A stretch of DNA of 64,000 nucleotides from a bacterium YEK0313 (lineage in GTDB: Bacteria > Pseudomonadota > Alphaproteobacteria > Rhizobiales > Phreatobacteraceae), in contig CCMO02000001.1 of NCBI GenBank assembly GCA_000751295.2, positions 1,041,501 to 1,105,500 on the forward strand. The letters are read 5' to 3'. The notes under the pieces were generated by a model that was given only the letters and a program-made list of their open reading frames with translations, was not told the DNA's origin and did no database searches. Both the position numbers and the translations under genes were made by a program. Positions 35,830 through 44,754 of this stretch are shown here, one piece after another (position 1 is the first letter of the stretch; every line of letters starts with the position of its first letter).

Positions 35830-36669
35830 TTGACGCCACCTTTATCGGCCGCGCCGGCGCGGCCGTCCGCCGCACGTCTCGACGTCGAAGGCCTGTCGCT
35901 GCAGTTCGGCGGCGTCAAGGCGCTGGACGGCGTTTCGCTCGATGTCGCGCCCGGCTCGATCACCGCCCTGATCGGCCCGAACGGCGCCGGCAAGACCTCC
36001 GCCTTCAACGCGATATCCGGCTTCTACCGGCCGAAGAGCGGCACGGTGCGCCTCGACGGCGAGGACATCACCCATGTGCCGGCCCGCGACCGCGCCGCGC
36101 TCGGCCTCGCCCGCACCTTCCAGAACATCGCGCTGTTCCGCGGCATGACCGTGCTCGACAACATCAAGCTCGGCCGTCATGCCCATCTGAAGACCAATGT
36201 CCTCGACGCCTTCCTGTACTGGGGCCGGGCGCGCCGCGAGGAGATGGAGCTGCGCGCCGAGATCGAGCGCGACGTCATCGACTTTCTCGAGCTCGACCAC
36301 ATCCGCAACGTGCCGGTGGCGATCCTGCCCTACGGACTGCAAAAGAAGGTGGAGCTCGCCCGCGCGCTCGCCATGCGGCCACGCATCCTGATGCTGGACG
36401 AGCCGGTCGCCGGCATGAACCGCGAGGAGACCGAGGACATGGCGCGCGCCATTCTCGACGTGCGCGAGGAATGGGGCGTCACCGTCCTGCTCGTCGAGCA
36501 CGACATGGGCATGGTCATGGACATTTCCGACCATGTCTGCGTGCTCAATTTCGGCCGCCGCATCGCCTCCGGCACGCCCGCCGAGGTGCGCGCCAACCCG
36601 GACGTGATCAAGGCCTATCTCGGCGCGGCGGGCGACCCGCGCAAGGCGACGGCGGACGAGGTGGCATGA
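35830..36669 (+). CDS. Branched-chain-type amino acid ABC transporter, ATP-binding protein (LivG-like)
   Basis: The 279-residue ATPase has Walker A GPNGAGKTS near residue 50 and the LivG-type signature LPYGLQKKVELARALA near residue 167, where YGLQK replaces canonical LSGGQ as usual in LivG. Walker B LMLDEPVAGMN lies near residue 188, with the switch His in LLVEHDMGMV near 220. The TTG at 35830 is chosen because AGGGAGGAAA lies just upstream; a TTG at 35713 would add 39 residues. It energises uptake together with the LivH, LivM and LivF homologues downstream. Its stop overlaps the permease start by four bases. Confidence 0.9.
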   Translation: MTPPLSAAPARPSAARLDVEGLSLQFGGVKALDGVSLDVAPGSITALIGPNGAGKTSAFNAISGFYRPKSGTVRLDGEDITHVPARDRAALGLARTFQNIALFRGMTVLDNIKLGRHAHLKTNVLDAFLYWGRARREEMELRAEIERDVIDFLELDHIRNVPVAILPYGLQKKVELARALAMRPRILMLDEPVAGMNREETEDMARAILDVREEWGVTVLLVEHDMGMVMDISDHVCVLNFGRRIASGTPAEVRANPDVIKAYLGAAGDPRKATADEVA

Positions 36670-37559
36670 TGTTCGGATCGATCGACCTCGTCGACCTCGT
36701 CGAAACCAGCCTTGCCGGCCTCGGCACCGGCGCGCTCCTGGCGCTCACCGGCGTCGCCTTCGTGATCATCTACAAGGCCACCAAGGTGATCAATCTCGCC
36801 ATCGGCGAAATGCTGATGGTCGGCGCCTTCGTCTTCTACGGCTTCTCGGCTGGCCTCGCCCTGCCCGCCTGGGCGGCCATTCCCGCCACCCTGGTGGTCG
36901 CCGCGCTGATCGGCGGCGGCATCGAGCGGCTGATGATCCGGCCCCTGATGAAGGACAATCCGATCTCGGTCTTCATGGTGACCATCGGCCTGTCCTCGAT
37001 CCTCATCGGCCTCGTCGAGATCATCTGGACCGCCGAGCCGCGCCGCCTGCCGGAATTTCTTCCCGCCCAGCCGATCATCATCGGCGAGGCCTTCGTGCCG
37101 TCGAAGACCGCCTATTCCTTCCTCATCGCCGGCGCGGCGGTGGCGCTGCTGATCACCGTCTTCGCCTTCTGGCGCGGCGGCGTCGCGCTGCGCGCCACCG
37201 CCACCGACCGGGCTGCCGCCGCCTCCGTCGGCATCAATGTCGGCGGTGTCTTCTCCTTCTCCTGGATGCTCGCCTCCGTCGTCGCCGCGCTCGCCGGCAT
37301 CCTGGTCGGCTCGGTCGGCGGCATTTCCTCGGCGATGGGCCTGTTCGGCCTGTCGGTCTTCGTGGTGGTCATTCTCGGCGGCCTCGACAGCATTGCCGGC
37401 GCGCTGGTCGCCGGACTGTTCGTCGGCTGGCTCGAAGCCATGGTCGGGCGGCTGTTCGGCGGCGAATACAAGCTGCTGGCGACCTTCTCCATCCTCCTGA
37501 TCGTGCTCACCGTCAGACCCTACGGCCTGTTCGGCACGCACGAGATCGAGAGGCTCTGA
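36666..37559 (+). CDS. Branched-chain-type ABC transporter permease (LivH-like)
   Basis: The 297-residue membrane protein contains about eight helices and the LivH patterns ALTGVAFVIIYKATKVINLAIGEMLM near residues 25-50 and ATATDRAAAASVGINV near residue 178, the cytoplasmic loop that contacts the ATPases. Two adjacent ATG codons (36666 and 36669) are possible starts; the first overlaps the livG-like stop as ATGA. It forms the membrane pore with the LivM-like protein that begins two bases after its stop. Confidence 0.9.
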   Translation: MMFGSIDLVDLVETSLAGLGTGALLALTGVAFVIIYKATKVINLAIGEMLMVGAFVFYGFSAGLALPAWAAIPATLVVAALIGGGIERLMIRPLMKDNPISVFMVTIGLSSILIGLVEIIWTAEPRRLPEFLPAQPIIIGEAFVPSKTAYSFLIAGAAVALLITVFAFWRGGVALRATATDRAAAASVGINVGGVFSFSWMLASVVAALAGILVGSVGGISSAMGLFGLSVFVVVILGGLDSIAGALVAGLFVGWLEAMVGRLFGGEYKLLATFSILLIVLTVRPYGLFGTHEIERL

Positions 37560-37560
37560 C

Positions 37561-38604
37561 ATGCGCATCGCCACCGCCAAGGAGAGCTATGTCAGCGACG
37601 AGGCGCTGTTCAGGACCGACACCCAGAAGGTCTGGTTCGGCCTCCTCATCGCGGCGCTCCTGCTCTATCCGCTCGTCGGCTCCGGCTACTGGATGTTCCT
37701 CGCCGTGCTGGTGCTGATCAACGTGATCTCCACCACCGGCCTCAACATCCTCACCGGCTATACCGGCCAGGTCAGCCTCGGCCACGCCGCCTTCATGGCG
37801 GTCGGGGCCTATTCGGTCGCCTTCTTCGACGGCCGCTTCGGCACGCCCGTCCTGCTCAATCTCGTCCTCGCCGGCGCCGTTGCCGCCGCCATCGGCATTC
37901 TGGTCGGCCTGCCCTCGCTGCGCATCAAGGGCCTCTATCTCGCCATCGCGACCCTTGCCGCCTCGGTCATCCTGCACTTCGTCTTCCTCAACTGGACGCC
38001 GGTGACCGGCGGCCTGCGCGGCCTCAACGTGCCGCCGGCCCGCGTGCTCGGCGTCGAGCTCGCGACCCCCGAGCGGCTCTACTGGCTGGTCATGCCGATC
38101 GCGGTGGTGATGGTGCTCGCCGCCCGCAACCTGTTCCGCACGCGTGTCGGGCGCGCCTTCATCGCCATCCGCGACCGCGACATATCGGCCGAGATCATCG
38201 GCATCGCCCTGTTCCGCTACAAACTGACGAGCTTTGCCATCTCCTCCTTCTATGCCGGCGTCGCCGGCGGCCTCTGGGCCTATCTGTTCCGCGTCGTGAC
38301 GCCGGAGAGCTTCCCCGCCCTCGCCTCGATCTTTTTCCTCGCCGCGGTCATCGTCGGCGGCGCCGGCACCATCATCGGCGCCATTTTCGGTGCGGTGTTC
38401 ATGACCCTCGTGCCGGAATTCCTGAAGCTCGCCGCCGCCGTCATCACGCCCTGGTATCCCGACGCCCCGGTCTATCTCGCCCCCGTGCGCAACGTCGTGT
38501 TCGGCGTGCTGATCGTCGGCTTCCTGATCTTCGAGCCGATGGGCCTTGCCGAGATGTGGCGCCGGGTGCGGCGCTTCTTCGCGCTCTGGCCGTTCAGAAC
38601 CTGA
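37561..38604 (+). CDS. Branched-chain-type ABC transporter permease (LivM-like)
   Basis: The 347-residue protein is strongly hydrophobic, with the LivM signature LNILTGYTGQVSLGHAAFM near residue 61 and the EAA-like loop RVGRAFIAIRDRDISAEIIGI near residue 196. It pairs with the upstream permease. Only one base separates it from the preceding stop, so the operon is tightly packed up to this point; a 52-base gap with GAGGAGG leads to the receptor gene. Confidence 0.9.
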   Translation: MRIATAKESYVSDEALFRTDTQKVWFGLLIAALLLYPLVGSGYWMFLAVLVLINVISTTGLNILTGYTGQVSLGHAAFMAVGAYSVAFFDGRFGTPVLLNLVLAGAVAAAIGILVGLPSLRIKGLYLAIATLAASVILHFVFLNWTPVTGGLRGLNVPPARVLGVELATPERLYWLVMPIAVVMVLAARNLFRTRVGRAFIAIRDRDISAEIIGIALFRYKLTSFAISSFYAGVAGGLWAYLFRVVTPESFPALASIFFLAAVIVGGAGTIIGAIFGAVFMTLVPEFLKLAAAVITPWYPDAPVYLAPVRNVVFGVLIVGFLIFEPMGLAEMWRRVRRFFALWPFRT

Positions 38605-38656
38605 TGCCGTGAACACCGCCGGACAAGGCGGGACTTGAACCTTCGAGGAGGATGCC

Positions 38657-39853
38657 ATGACACATTCAGCCCTGCCCCGCCTTTCGCGGCGCGCTCTCGG
38701 CAAGCTCGGCCTCGGCGCCGCGCTGGTCGCCACCGGCTCCGGCCGCGCCTTCGCCCAGGCGCCCGACATCGTCATCGGCGCAGCGAGCCCGCTCACCGGC
38801 GTCTTCGCCTTCGCCGGCGTCGAGGGCTTCGAGGGCTCGCGCGACTATTTCGAATGGATCAACCGCCAGGGCGGCGTCGCCGGCCGCAAGATCAAGTTCA
38901 TGGCCGAGGATTCCGGCTACCGCGTCGACAATGCGGTGGCGATCTTCACCCGCCTCACCAGCCAGAACAGCATCCCGATCTTCCTCGGCGATTCCACCGG
39001 CTTCCAGAAGGCGATCAATCCGGAGCTGAACCGGCGCGGCACCACCGTCATGGCCGGCGCCTCCTTCGCTACCGAAATCGACGATCCCGCCGCCTTTCCG
39101 AACCAGTGGATCCCCGGGCCGAACTATTCCGATCAGCTGCGCGTGCTGCTGCGCTACATCCAGGCGCAGAAGCGCGGCGCCTCCGTCGTGCTGGTCAATT
39201 CCGATACCGAGTTCGGCCGCGACCCGATCGCCGCGGCGGAGGCGGAGGCCAAGCGCCTCGGCCTCAACGTGGTCGAGAAGATCATCACCCAGCCGGGCTC
39301 GGTCGACATTTCCGCCGACGTCCTGAAGATCCGCCGGCGCAATCCGGACTACGTGATCTTCCACGGCTATGTGCTGCAGCCGATCCCGGAATTCATGGCG
39401 CAGGCGCGCCAGGCCGGCATGACCTCCAAGTTCATGGGCACCTTCTATTCCACCGACACGGTGCTGATGGGCCGGGCCGGTGCCGCAGCCGACGGCTATC
39501 TCGGCGTCTCCTGCTACAATCTCGAGCCCAATGCCCAGGGCGCGCAGATGGCGCTGGTGCGCGAGTTCAACGGCACCAGGGTGCGCACCAACGCCTATTT
39601 CCAGGGCTGGACCAACGCGATGATCGCGGTCGAGACGCTGAAGCGCGCGCTCGGCGCCAGCCAGGAGCTCAACGCCGTCAACCTGATGAAGGCGGCGCGC
39701 TCGATCCAGAACCTCGACACCGGCGGCATCGTCGGGGTGCCGGTCTCGGTCGTGCGCAACTCGCTGCCGGTCGGCCGGATCTACGAGTTCAAGGCCTCCG
39801 AGAAGCGCCTCGTCGCCGCCTCCGACTGGATGACGATCGCGCCCAATACCTGA
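38657..39853 (+). CDS. Branched-chain-type ABC transporter substrate-binding protein
   Basis: The 398-residue periplasmic receptor has a signal with twin arginines (LSRRALGKLGLGAALV, cleavage likely after AFA near residue 34) and the Peripla_BP_6 fold. Its features include IGAASPLTGVFAFAGVEG near residue 40 and FLGDSTGFQKAINPEL near residue 110. The receptors of these systems bind amino acids, amides, urea or aromatic and aliphatic acids; with a CoA ligase at the end of the operon an organic acid is plausible. It is followed by a 12-bp hairpin before the second ATPase gene. Confidence 0.9.
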   Translation: MTHSALPRLSRRALGKLGLGAALVATGSGRAFAQAPDIVIGAASPLTGVFAFAGVEGFEGSRDYFEWINRQGGVAGRKIKFMAEDSGYRVDNAVAIFTRLTSQNSIPIFLGDSTGFQKAINPELNRRGTTVMAGASFATEIDDPAAFPNQWIPGPNYSDQLRVLLRYIQAQKRGASVVLVNSDTEFGRDPIAAAEAEAKRLGLNVVEKIITQPGSVDISADVLKIRRRNPDYVIFHGYVLQPIPEFMAQARQAGMTSKFMGTFYSTDTVLMGRAGAAADGYLGVSCYNLEPNAQGAQMALVREFNGTRVRTNAYFQGWTNAMIAVETLKRALGASQELNAVNLMKAARSIQNLDTGGIVGVPVSVVRNSLPVGRIYEFKASEKRLVAASDWMTIAPNT

Positions 39854-39865
39854 CGGACGATCCCA

Positions 39866-39893
39866 GCCCCGCCGGCCGCGAGGCCGGCGGGGC
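39866..39893 (+). promoter_or_regulatory. Intercistronic hairpin behind the receptor gene
   Basis: GCCCCGCCGGCC (39866-39877) pairs perfectly with 39882-39893 around GCGA, giving a 12-bp G+C stem between the receptor stop and the livF-like start. No T tract follows, so it is more likely a 3'-end stabiliser or partial attenuator that favours receptor over transporter synthesis than a full terminator. Confidence 0.65.
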
Positions 39894-39920
39894 GCATCCC
39901 TCCTCCACGAGCGGCAGGCC

Positions 39921-40724
39921 ATGGCTGACCAGAACGGCATGATCCTCGAGGTCAACAATATCGAGGTGGTCTACAACAAGGCGATCCAGGCCCTGCGCGG
40001 CCTGTCGCTGAGCGTGCCGAAGGGCCGCATCGTGGCTCTGCTCGGCTCCAACGGCGCCGGCAAGTCGACGGTCCTGAAAGCGGTCTCGGCGCTGCTGCCG
40101 ATGGAGAACGGCCTCGTCACCGAAGGCCGCATCCTGTTCGACGGCGCGCCGGTCGAGCAGAACGCGCCGCATCGCCTGGTGCGCTCGGGCCTGTTCCACG
40201 TCATGGAGGGCCGGCGCATCTTCGCCGACCTGACGGTGGAGGAGAATCTCGTGGCGGCGACCTATGCGCGGACCGGCAAGCCCGGCGCGAAGGCCGACTT
40301 CGACATCGTCTACCGCTATTTCCCGCGGCTGGCCGAGCGGCGCAGGAACATTGCCGGCTATCTCTCCGGCGGCGAGCAGCAGATGCTGGCGATCGGCCGG
40401 GCGCTCGTCGCCGAGCCGCGGGTGATCCTGCTCGACGAGCCTTCGCTCGGCCTTGCGCCGCTGCTGGTCGAGGAGATCTTCGCGATCATCGCGCGCATCA
40501 ATGCCGAGCAGGGCGTGTCCATGCTGCTGGTCGAACAGAACGCGTCCGTCGCGCTGTCGATCGCCCATTACGGCTACATCATGGAGACCGGCCGGATCGT
40601 CATCGACGGGCCGACGGAGCGGCTCGTCGCCGACCGCGACGTGCAGGAATTCTATCTTGGGCTCGCCCACAAGAGCTATCGCGACATCAAGCACTACAAG
40701 CGCCGCAAGAGGTGGCTGTCATGA
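39921..40724 (+). CDS. Branched-chain-type ABC transporter, ATP-binding protein (LivF-like)
   Basis: The 267-residue ATPase has Walker A GSNGAGKST near residue 38, signature LSGGEQQMLAIGRALV near residue 150 and Walker B VILLDEPSLGLAP near residue 170. The C-terminal part (YLGLAHKSYRDIKHYKRRKR) is longer and more basic than in LivF of enteric bacteria, a feature of LivF-like proteins linked to acyl-CoA ligases. The stop overlaps the ligase start (ATGA), so receptor, transporter and ligase appear to be one expression unit. Confidence 0.9.
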   Translation: MADQNGMILEVNNIEVVYNKAIQALRGLSLSVPKGRIVALLGSNGAGKSTVLKAVSALLPMENGLVTEGRILFDGAPVEQNAPHRLVRSGLFHVMEGRRIFADLTVEENLVAATYARTGKPGAKADFDIVYRYFPRLAERRRNIAGYLSGGEQQMLAIGRALVAEPRVILLDEPSLGLAPLLVEEIFAIIARINAEQGVSMLLVEQNASVALSIAHYGYIMETGRIVIDGPTERLVADRDVQEFYLGLAHKSYRDIKHYKRRKRWLS

Positions 40725-42592
40725 CCGCGACCGTCATTGCGCTGGACCAGGCGCGCGAGACCGCCGACGCGGCCGCGCCGGCCGACCCCATGGCCCTGCC
40801 GGCCAAGACCATCGTCGAAATGCTGCGCCATCACGCCGAGACGCGGCCCGATGCGATCGCCATCCGGCAGAAGCGCTACGGCATCTGGCAGCCGACCAGC
40901 TTTGCCGAGTACTGGCGCCGGGCCCGCCATGTCGGCCTCGGCCTGCGCGCGCTCGGCCTCGGCCCCAAGGGCCATCTCGGCATCCTCTCCGAGAACCGCA
41001 TCGAATGGGTTCTCGCCCAGCTCGGCGCCGGCATCGTCGGCGCCGTCACCGTCGGCGTCTATCCGACCAGCCCGGCGGGCGAGGTCGCCTATGTGCTCGA
41101 CCACGCGGATGCGACGCTTGTCGTCTGCGAGGACCAGGAACAGATCGACAAGATCATCGAGGCACGCGCCGACCTGCCGAAGATCACCAGGGTGATCGCG
41201 CTCGAACATCGCGGCCTGGCCGGCTACGAGCCGGGTCTCGTCATGACCTTCGACGAGGTCGAGGCACTCGGCCGCGCCGAGGACGAGAAGAATCCCGGGC
41301 TCGTCGACGAGCTCATGTCCAGCCATACGATGAGCGACATCGCGCTGCTCATCTACACGTCCGGCTCCACCGGCCGGCCGAAGGGCGCGATGCTGTCCTA
41401 TCGCAACATCCGCGCGGGCGCGACGAGCTTCCTCGACCGCTACCCGATCGGCCAGGGCTGGGTGACCCTCTCCTACCTGCCGCTCTGCCACGTGGCCGAG
41501 CAGGCCACCACCATTTTCGGGCCGCTCTATGCCGCCTCGCAGGTCAATTTCGGCGAGAGCCTGCGCACCGTCCAGGAGGACCTGCGCGAGGTCGCGCCGG
41601 CAAGCTTCCTCGGCGTGCCGCGCATCTGGGAAAAGATGCATTCCGGCATCCAGGTGAAGATGGCCGAGGCACGGCCGCTGCAGCGCTGGCTCTATGCGAA
41701 AGCCTTCGGCCTGTGCGGCGGATTTGCCGCCAAGGCGCCGGACCAGTGGAGCCTTGCCGAACGCATCCGCTACGGCCTGGCCTATGTCGCCGTGTTCCGG
41801 GCGCTGAAGAATGCCATCGGCCTCACCCGCTGCCGCATCGCCTTCACCGGCGCCGCACCGATCTCGCCCGAAGTGATCCGTTTCTTCCGCACCATCGGCG
41901 TGCCGCTGGTCGAGATCTACGGCATGACCGAAACCTCTGGCGGCGTGCTCGGCCAGAGGGCCGATGACGTGGTGGTCGGCACGGTCGGCGCGCCGATGAA
42001 GAGCGCGACCGTCGAGCTCGCTCCCGACGGCGAGATCCTGGTGCGCGGTCCGCAGGTCTTCGAGGGCTATTACAAGAACCCCGACGCGACGGCGGCGGCG
42101 ATCGTCGACGGCTGGCTGCATACCGGCGACGTCGCCGAGCGGATCGGCAGCCACATCAAGATCGTCGACCGCAAGAAGGACATCATGATCACCGCCGGCG
42201 GCAAGAACCTCTCGCCGACCGAGATCGAGCACGCGGTGAAGACCAGCCCCTACATCAAGGAATGCATCGTCTTCGGCGACCGGCGCAAATATGTCGCCGC
42301 GCTCATCCAGATCGAGATCGACACCGTCGGCAAGTGGGCGGAGACGAGGGGCATTGCCTTCACCAACTACCGGAACCTCGCCCAGCATCCGCAGGTGCAG
42401 GCGCTGATCGCCGCCGATGTCGACCGCGCCAACGACACGCTCGCCCAGGTGGCGCGGATCAGGCGCTTCGAGATCCTCGACAAGGAGCTCGACCACGACG
42501 ACGGCGAAGTGACCGCCACCATGAAGGTGCGGCGCAAGGCCATCGAGGCGAAATATGCCGAGGCGATCGGCCGCCTCTACGCCGGCGGCTGA
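40721..42592 (+). CDS. AMP-dependent acyl-CoA synthetase, long-chain (COG1022) type
   Basis: The 623-residue ligase has the P-loop-like IYTSGSTGRPKGAML near residue 212, the adenine-binding EIYGMTETSGG near residue 400 and DRKKDIMITAGGKNLSPTEIE near residue 483. The size and the interdomain insert are those of the FadD15/COG1022 group that activates long-chain or aromatic-substituted acids. The ATG at 40721 overlaps the livF-like stop; a GTG three codons earlier is possible. Coupling to a Liv transporter argues that the ligase activates the acid being imported. Confidence is high for the family and low for the substrate. Confidence 0.9.
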   Translation: MTATVIALDQARETADAAAPADPMALPAKTIVEMLRHHAETRPDAIAIRQKRYGIWQPTSFAEYWRRARHVGLGLRALGLGPKGHLGILSENRIEWVLAQLGAGIVGAVTVGVYPTSPAGEVAYVLDHADATLVVCEDQEQIDKIIEARADLPKITRVIALEHRGLAGYEPGLVMTFDEVEALGRAEDEKNPGLVDELMSSHTMSDIALLIYTSGSTGRPKGAMLSYRNIRAGATSFLDRYPIGQGWVTLSYLPLCHVAEQATTIFGPLYAASQVNFGESLRTVQEDLREVAPASFLGVPRIWEKMHSGIQVKMAEARPLQRWLYAKAFGLCGGFAAKAPDQWSLAERIRYGLAYVAVFRALKNAIGLTRCRIAFTGAAPISPEVIRFFRTIGVPLVEIYGMTETSGGVLGQRADDVVVGTVGAPMKSATVELAPDGEILVRGPQVFEGYYKNPDATAAAIVDGWLHTGDVAERIGSHIKIVDRKKDIMITAGGKNLSPTEIEHAVKTSPYIKECIVFGDRRKYVAALIQIEIDTVGKWAETRGIAFTNYRNLAQHPQVQALIAADVDRANDTLAQVARIRRFEILDKELDHDDGEVTATMKVRRKAIEAKYAEAIGRLYAGG

Positions 42593-42898
42593 CCCCCGCT
42601 CCACCACCCCGTATCCGTGCCGCCCGGCCGGCGCGGCCCGTCATGTCCGCCCGAACGATCCGGCATGAAGGCCAGTCGTCCCGTAACGGCCGGCCGGCAC
42701 ATGGGCGCCGCCGCCATGCGCGGACGGGCCGCGCTTCCGCGCGCCGCACTGCTCCCGTCACGCTCCACCCTGCACGGTCACCCACGCCCTGCCCCGGGGG
42801 CGAGGCTCCGCGGCACGTGCCCGGCTTGTCTCTTTGTATAAACGGCATTGCAATTTTATCCAATCAGTGGATTATTGCATATCTGAAGACGAGATCGG
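42593..42898. other. Gene-free stretch of 306 bases upstream of the first GntR gene
   Basis: The stretch is G+C-rich until about 42830 and then turns abruptly AT-rich over the last 65 bases, where the regulatory element described next lies. No terminator with a T tract was seen after the ligase stop, and no gene can be supported. Confidence 0.6.
42832..42885 (+). promoter_or_regulatory. AT-rich promoter/operator of the first GntR gene, similar to the one at 49826-49852
   Basis: The tract contains TTTGTATAAAC (from 42833), the inverted repeat ATCCA-N5-TGGAT (42858-42872) and GATTATTGCATA (ending 42882). The order ATCCAA, ATCA, GATTATTG-C/T-ATA recurs on the minus strand upstream of the FAD oxidoreductase at 48388-49767. 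TTGCAA near 42848 could act as a -35 box. Sharing between two targets bracketed by paralogous GntR regulators suggests a common GntR operator and autoregulation, which is inference. Confidence 0.6.
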
Positions 42899-43609
42899 AT
42901 GCGAGGCTGGATGGCGGGAGCCGGACACCAGGCGAAAGCGCGCGATGCCGCGGCCGGGCGGGTCCCGGCCCCCGACGCCGTGCGCGACGAACTGCGCCGG
43001 GCCATCGGCGCGGGCGAGCTCGCACCCGGCACGCAGCTGCGCCAGGACGAGCTTGCCGAGCGTTTCGGCACGAGCCGCATCCCCGTGCGCGAGGCCCTGC
43101 GCCAGCTGGAGGCCGAAGGCTTCGTCACCATCCAGCCGCATCGCGGCGCGGTGGTCTCCACCCTCTCGCTCGACGAGGTGCTGGAGCTGATGGACATCCG
43201 CATCGCGCTCGAATGCCATGCCCTGCGCCTCGCCGTTCCCGCGATGGGCGAGATGGATGTCGAGACGGCCGCCGACATCCTGAAATCCTATGACGAGGAG
43301 CCGGAACCGGAACGCTGGGGCGAAATGAACTGGGCGTTCCATGCAACGCTCTACGCGCCCTGCGACCGGCCGCGTCTGCTGGCCATGATCGAGGCCAATT
43401 ACGGCCATGTCGGCCGCTTCACGCGCAGCTCGGTCTCGCGCGCCGCCGGCAAGGAGAGGCCGCAGGCCGAACATCACGCGATCCTTGCCGCCTGCCGCCG
43501 GGGCGAAGCCGAACGGGCGGTGCGGCTGCTCGGCGAGCACATCGAACAGACCCAGAAATCGCTCATGGCCGCGGCCCGCCGGCGGCCGCCGCTCAGGCCC
43601 GGCCCCTAG
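42899..43609 (+). CDS. GntR family regulator (FadR/FCD subfamily), copy 1
   Basis: The 236-residue regulator has a winged helix at about residues 28-90 (QDELAERFGTSRIPVREALR) and a C-terminal FCD effector domain with the LMDIRIALECHAL helix near residue 97 and AEHHAILAACRRGE near residue 188. FCD regulators usually respond to organic acids or amino acids and repress adjacent catabolic operons. It is a close paralogue of the regulator at 49947-50645; the recognition helix is nearly identical. The ATG at 42899 is used, with 42911 as an alternative. AapJ starts 48 bases downstream, so the regulator is probably co-transcribed with the transporter genes. Confidence 0.92.
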   Translation: MRGWMAGAGHQAKARDAAAGRVPAPDAVRDELRRAIGAGELAPGTQLRQDELAERFGTSRIPVREALRQLEAEGFVTIQPHRGAVVSTLSLDEVLELMDIRIALECHALRLAVPAMGEMDVETAADILKSYDEEPEPERWGEMNWAFHATLYAPCDRPRLLAMIEANYGHVGRFTRSSVSRAAGKERPQAEHHAILAACRRGEAERAVRLLGEHIEQTQKSLMAAARRRPPLRPGP

Positions 43610-43657
43610 GGCCGCGCAATCCGCTCACACCGACGACGCCCAAGGGGGAACCAGCGC

Positions 43658-44692
43658 GTGAACTTCAGGTCCTTCATCCATGCCGGCCTTGCGGCTCTTG
43701 CCGTCGGCGCCACGGCCTTCGCAACGCCCGCTTCGGCGGGCGCCACCCTCGACGCCATCCGCCAGCGCGGCACGCTGAAATGCGCCGTCCAGGGTCCGTC
43801 CAATCCCGGTTTCGGCGTGCCCGACAACCAGGGGCGCTGGCAGGGATTCAACGTCGATCTGTGCCGCGCCGTGGCGATCGCCATTTTCGGCAATGGCGAC
43901 AAGATCGAGATCGCCGCGCTGACCACCCAGACGCGCTTTCCGGCGCTGACCTCGGGCGAGGTCGACCTCCTGACCAACAACACGACCTATGTCCAGCTGC
44001 GCGAAACCCAGCTCAGGTTCAATTTCCCGGCCATCACCTTCTATGACGGCCAAGGTATCCTGGTGCCGAAGAAGCTCAACGTGACCCAGGTCCGCCAGCT
44101 CGACGGCGCAACCGTCTGCGTCCAGCCGGGCACCACCACCGAGCTCAACCTCGCCGACTATTTCCGCAAGCTGAACATCAGCTTCAAGCCGGTGGTCATC
44201 CAGTCGCGCGACGAGCTGACCCGCGCCTATGCCGAAGGCCGCTGCGACGCGCTGACCTCGGATGCCACCGTGCTCGCCGCGCAGCGCTCGACGCTCGCCA
44301 ACCCGTCCGAACATGTGATCCTGGAAGAGCGGCTGTCGAAGGAGCCGCTCGGCCTCACTGTCCGGCGCGGCGACGACGATTTCCGCGTGCTGGTGACCTG
44401 GGTCTTCAACGCGCTGGTCAACGCCGAGGAGCTCGGCATCACCAGGGCCAATGTCGACCAGATGCTGTCGAGCGGCGACCCGCAGATCCGCCGCTTCCTG
44501 GGCGTCGAGCCGGGGCTCGGCAGCTCCATGGGGGTCAGCGACAAATATGCCTACGAGATCGTCAAGGCGCTCGGCAATTACGGCGAGCTCTATGAAAAAT
44601 ATCTCGGCGAACGGACCCCCCTCGGCATTCCGCGCGGGCTGAACCGCCTGTGGACCGAAGGCGGCATTCTCTACGTCCCGCCGGCCCGCTGA
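43658..44692 (+). CDS. aapJ: General L-amino acid ABC transporter substrate-binding protein (AapJ-like)
   Basis: The 344-residue periplasmic protein starts with a GTG behind AAGGGGGAA and has a signal peptide with cleavage after TPASA near residue 27. The mature protein begins TLDAIRQRGTLKCAVQG, the AapJ pattern, followed by GVPDNQGRWQGFNVDLCRA. Length matches Rhizobium AapJ (about 341). AapJ binds a broad range of L-amino acids for the Aap transporter. The two permease genes follow, but the ATPase gene aapP does not. The C terminus (NRLWTEGGILYVPPAR) is typical. Confidence 0.92.
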   Translation: MNFRSFIHAGLAALAVGATAFATPASAGATLDAIRQRGTLKCAVQGPSNPGFGVPDNQGRWQGFNVDLCRAVAIAIFGNGDKIEIAALTTQTRFPALTSGEVDLLTNNTTYVQLRETQLRFNFPAITFYDGQGILVPKKLNVTQVRQLDGATVCVQPGTTTELNLADYFRKLNISFKPVVIQSRDELTRAYAEGRCDALTSDATVLAAQRSTLANPSEHVILEERLSKEPLGLTVRRGDDDFRVLVTWVFNALVNAEELGITRANVDQMLSSGDPQIRRFLGVEPGLGSSMGVSDKYAYEIVKALGNYGELYEKYLGERTPLGIPRGLNRLWTEGGILYVPPAR

Positions 44693-44702
44693 CACGCGTG
44701 TC

Positions 44703-44731
44703 GCGGGAGCGCCGTGCACCGGCGCTCCCGC
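44703..44731 (+). promoter_or_regulatory. Intercistronic hairpin between aapJ and aapQ
   Basis: GCGGGAGCGCCG (44703-44714) and its reverse complement (44720-44731) form a perfect 12-bp stem with a five-base loop, starting 11 bases after the aapJ stop. No T run follows. Like the hairpin in the Liv operon it sits right behind a receptor gene and probably raises receptor over permease levels. Confidence 0.7.
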
Positions 44732-44754
44732 CACGTCCTGCGCCGAAGACGCCC

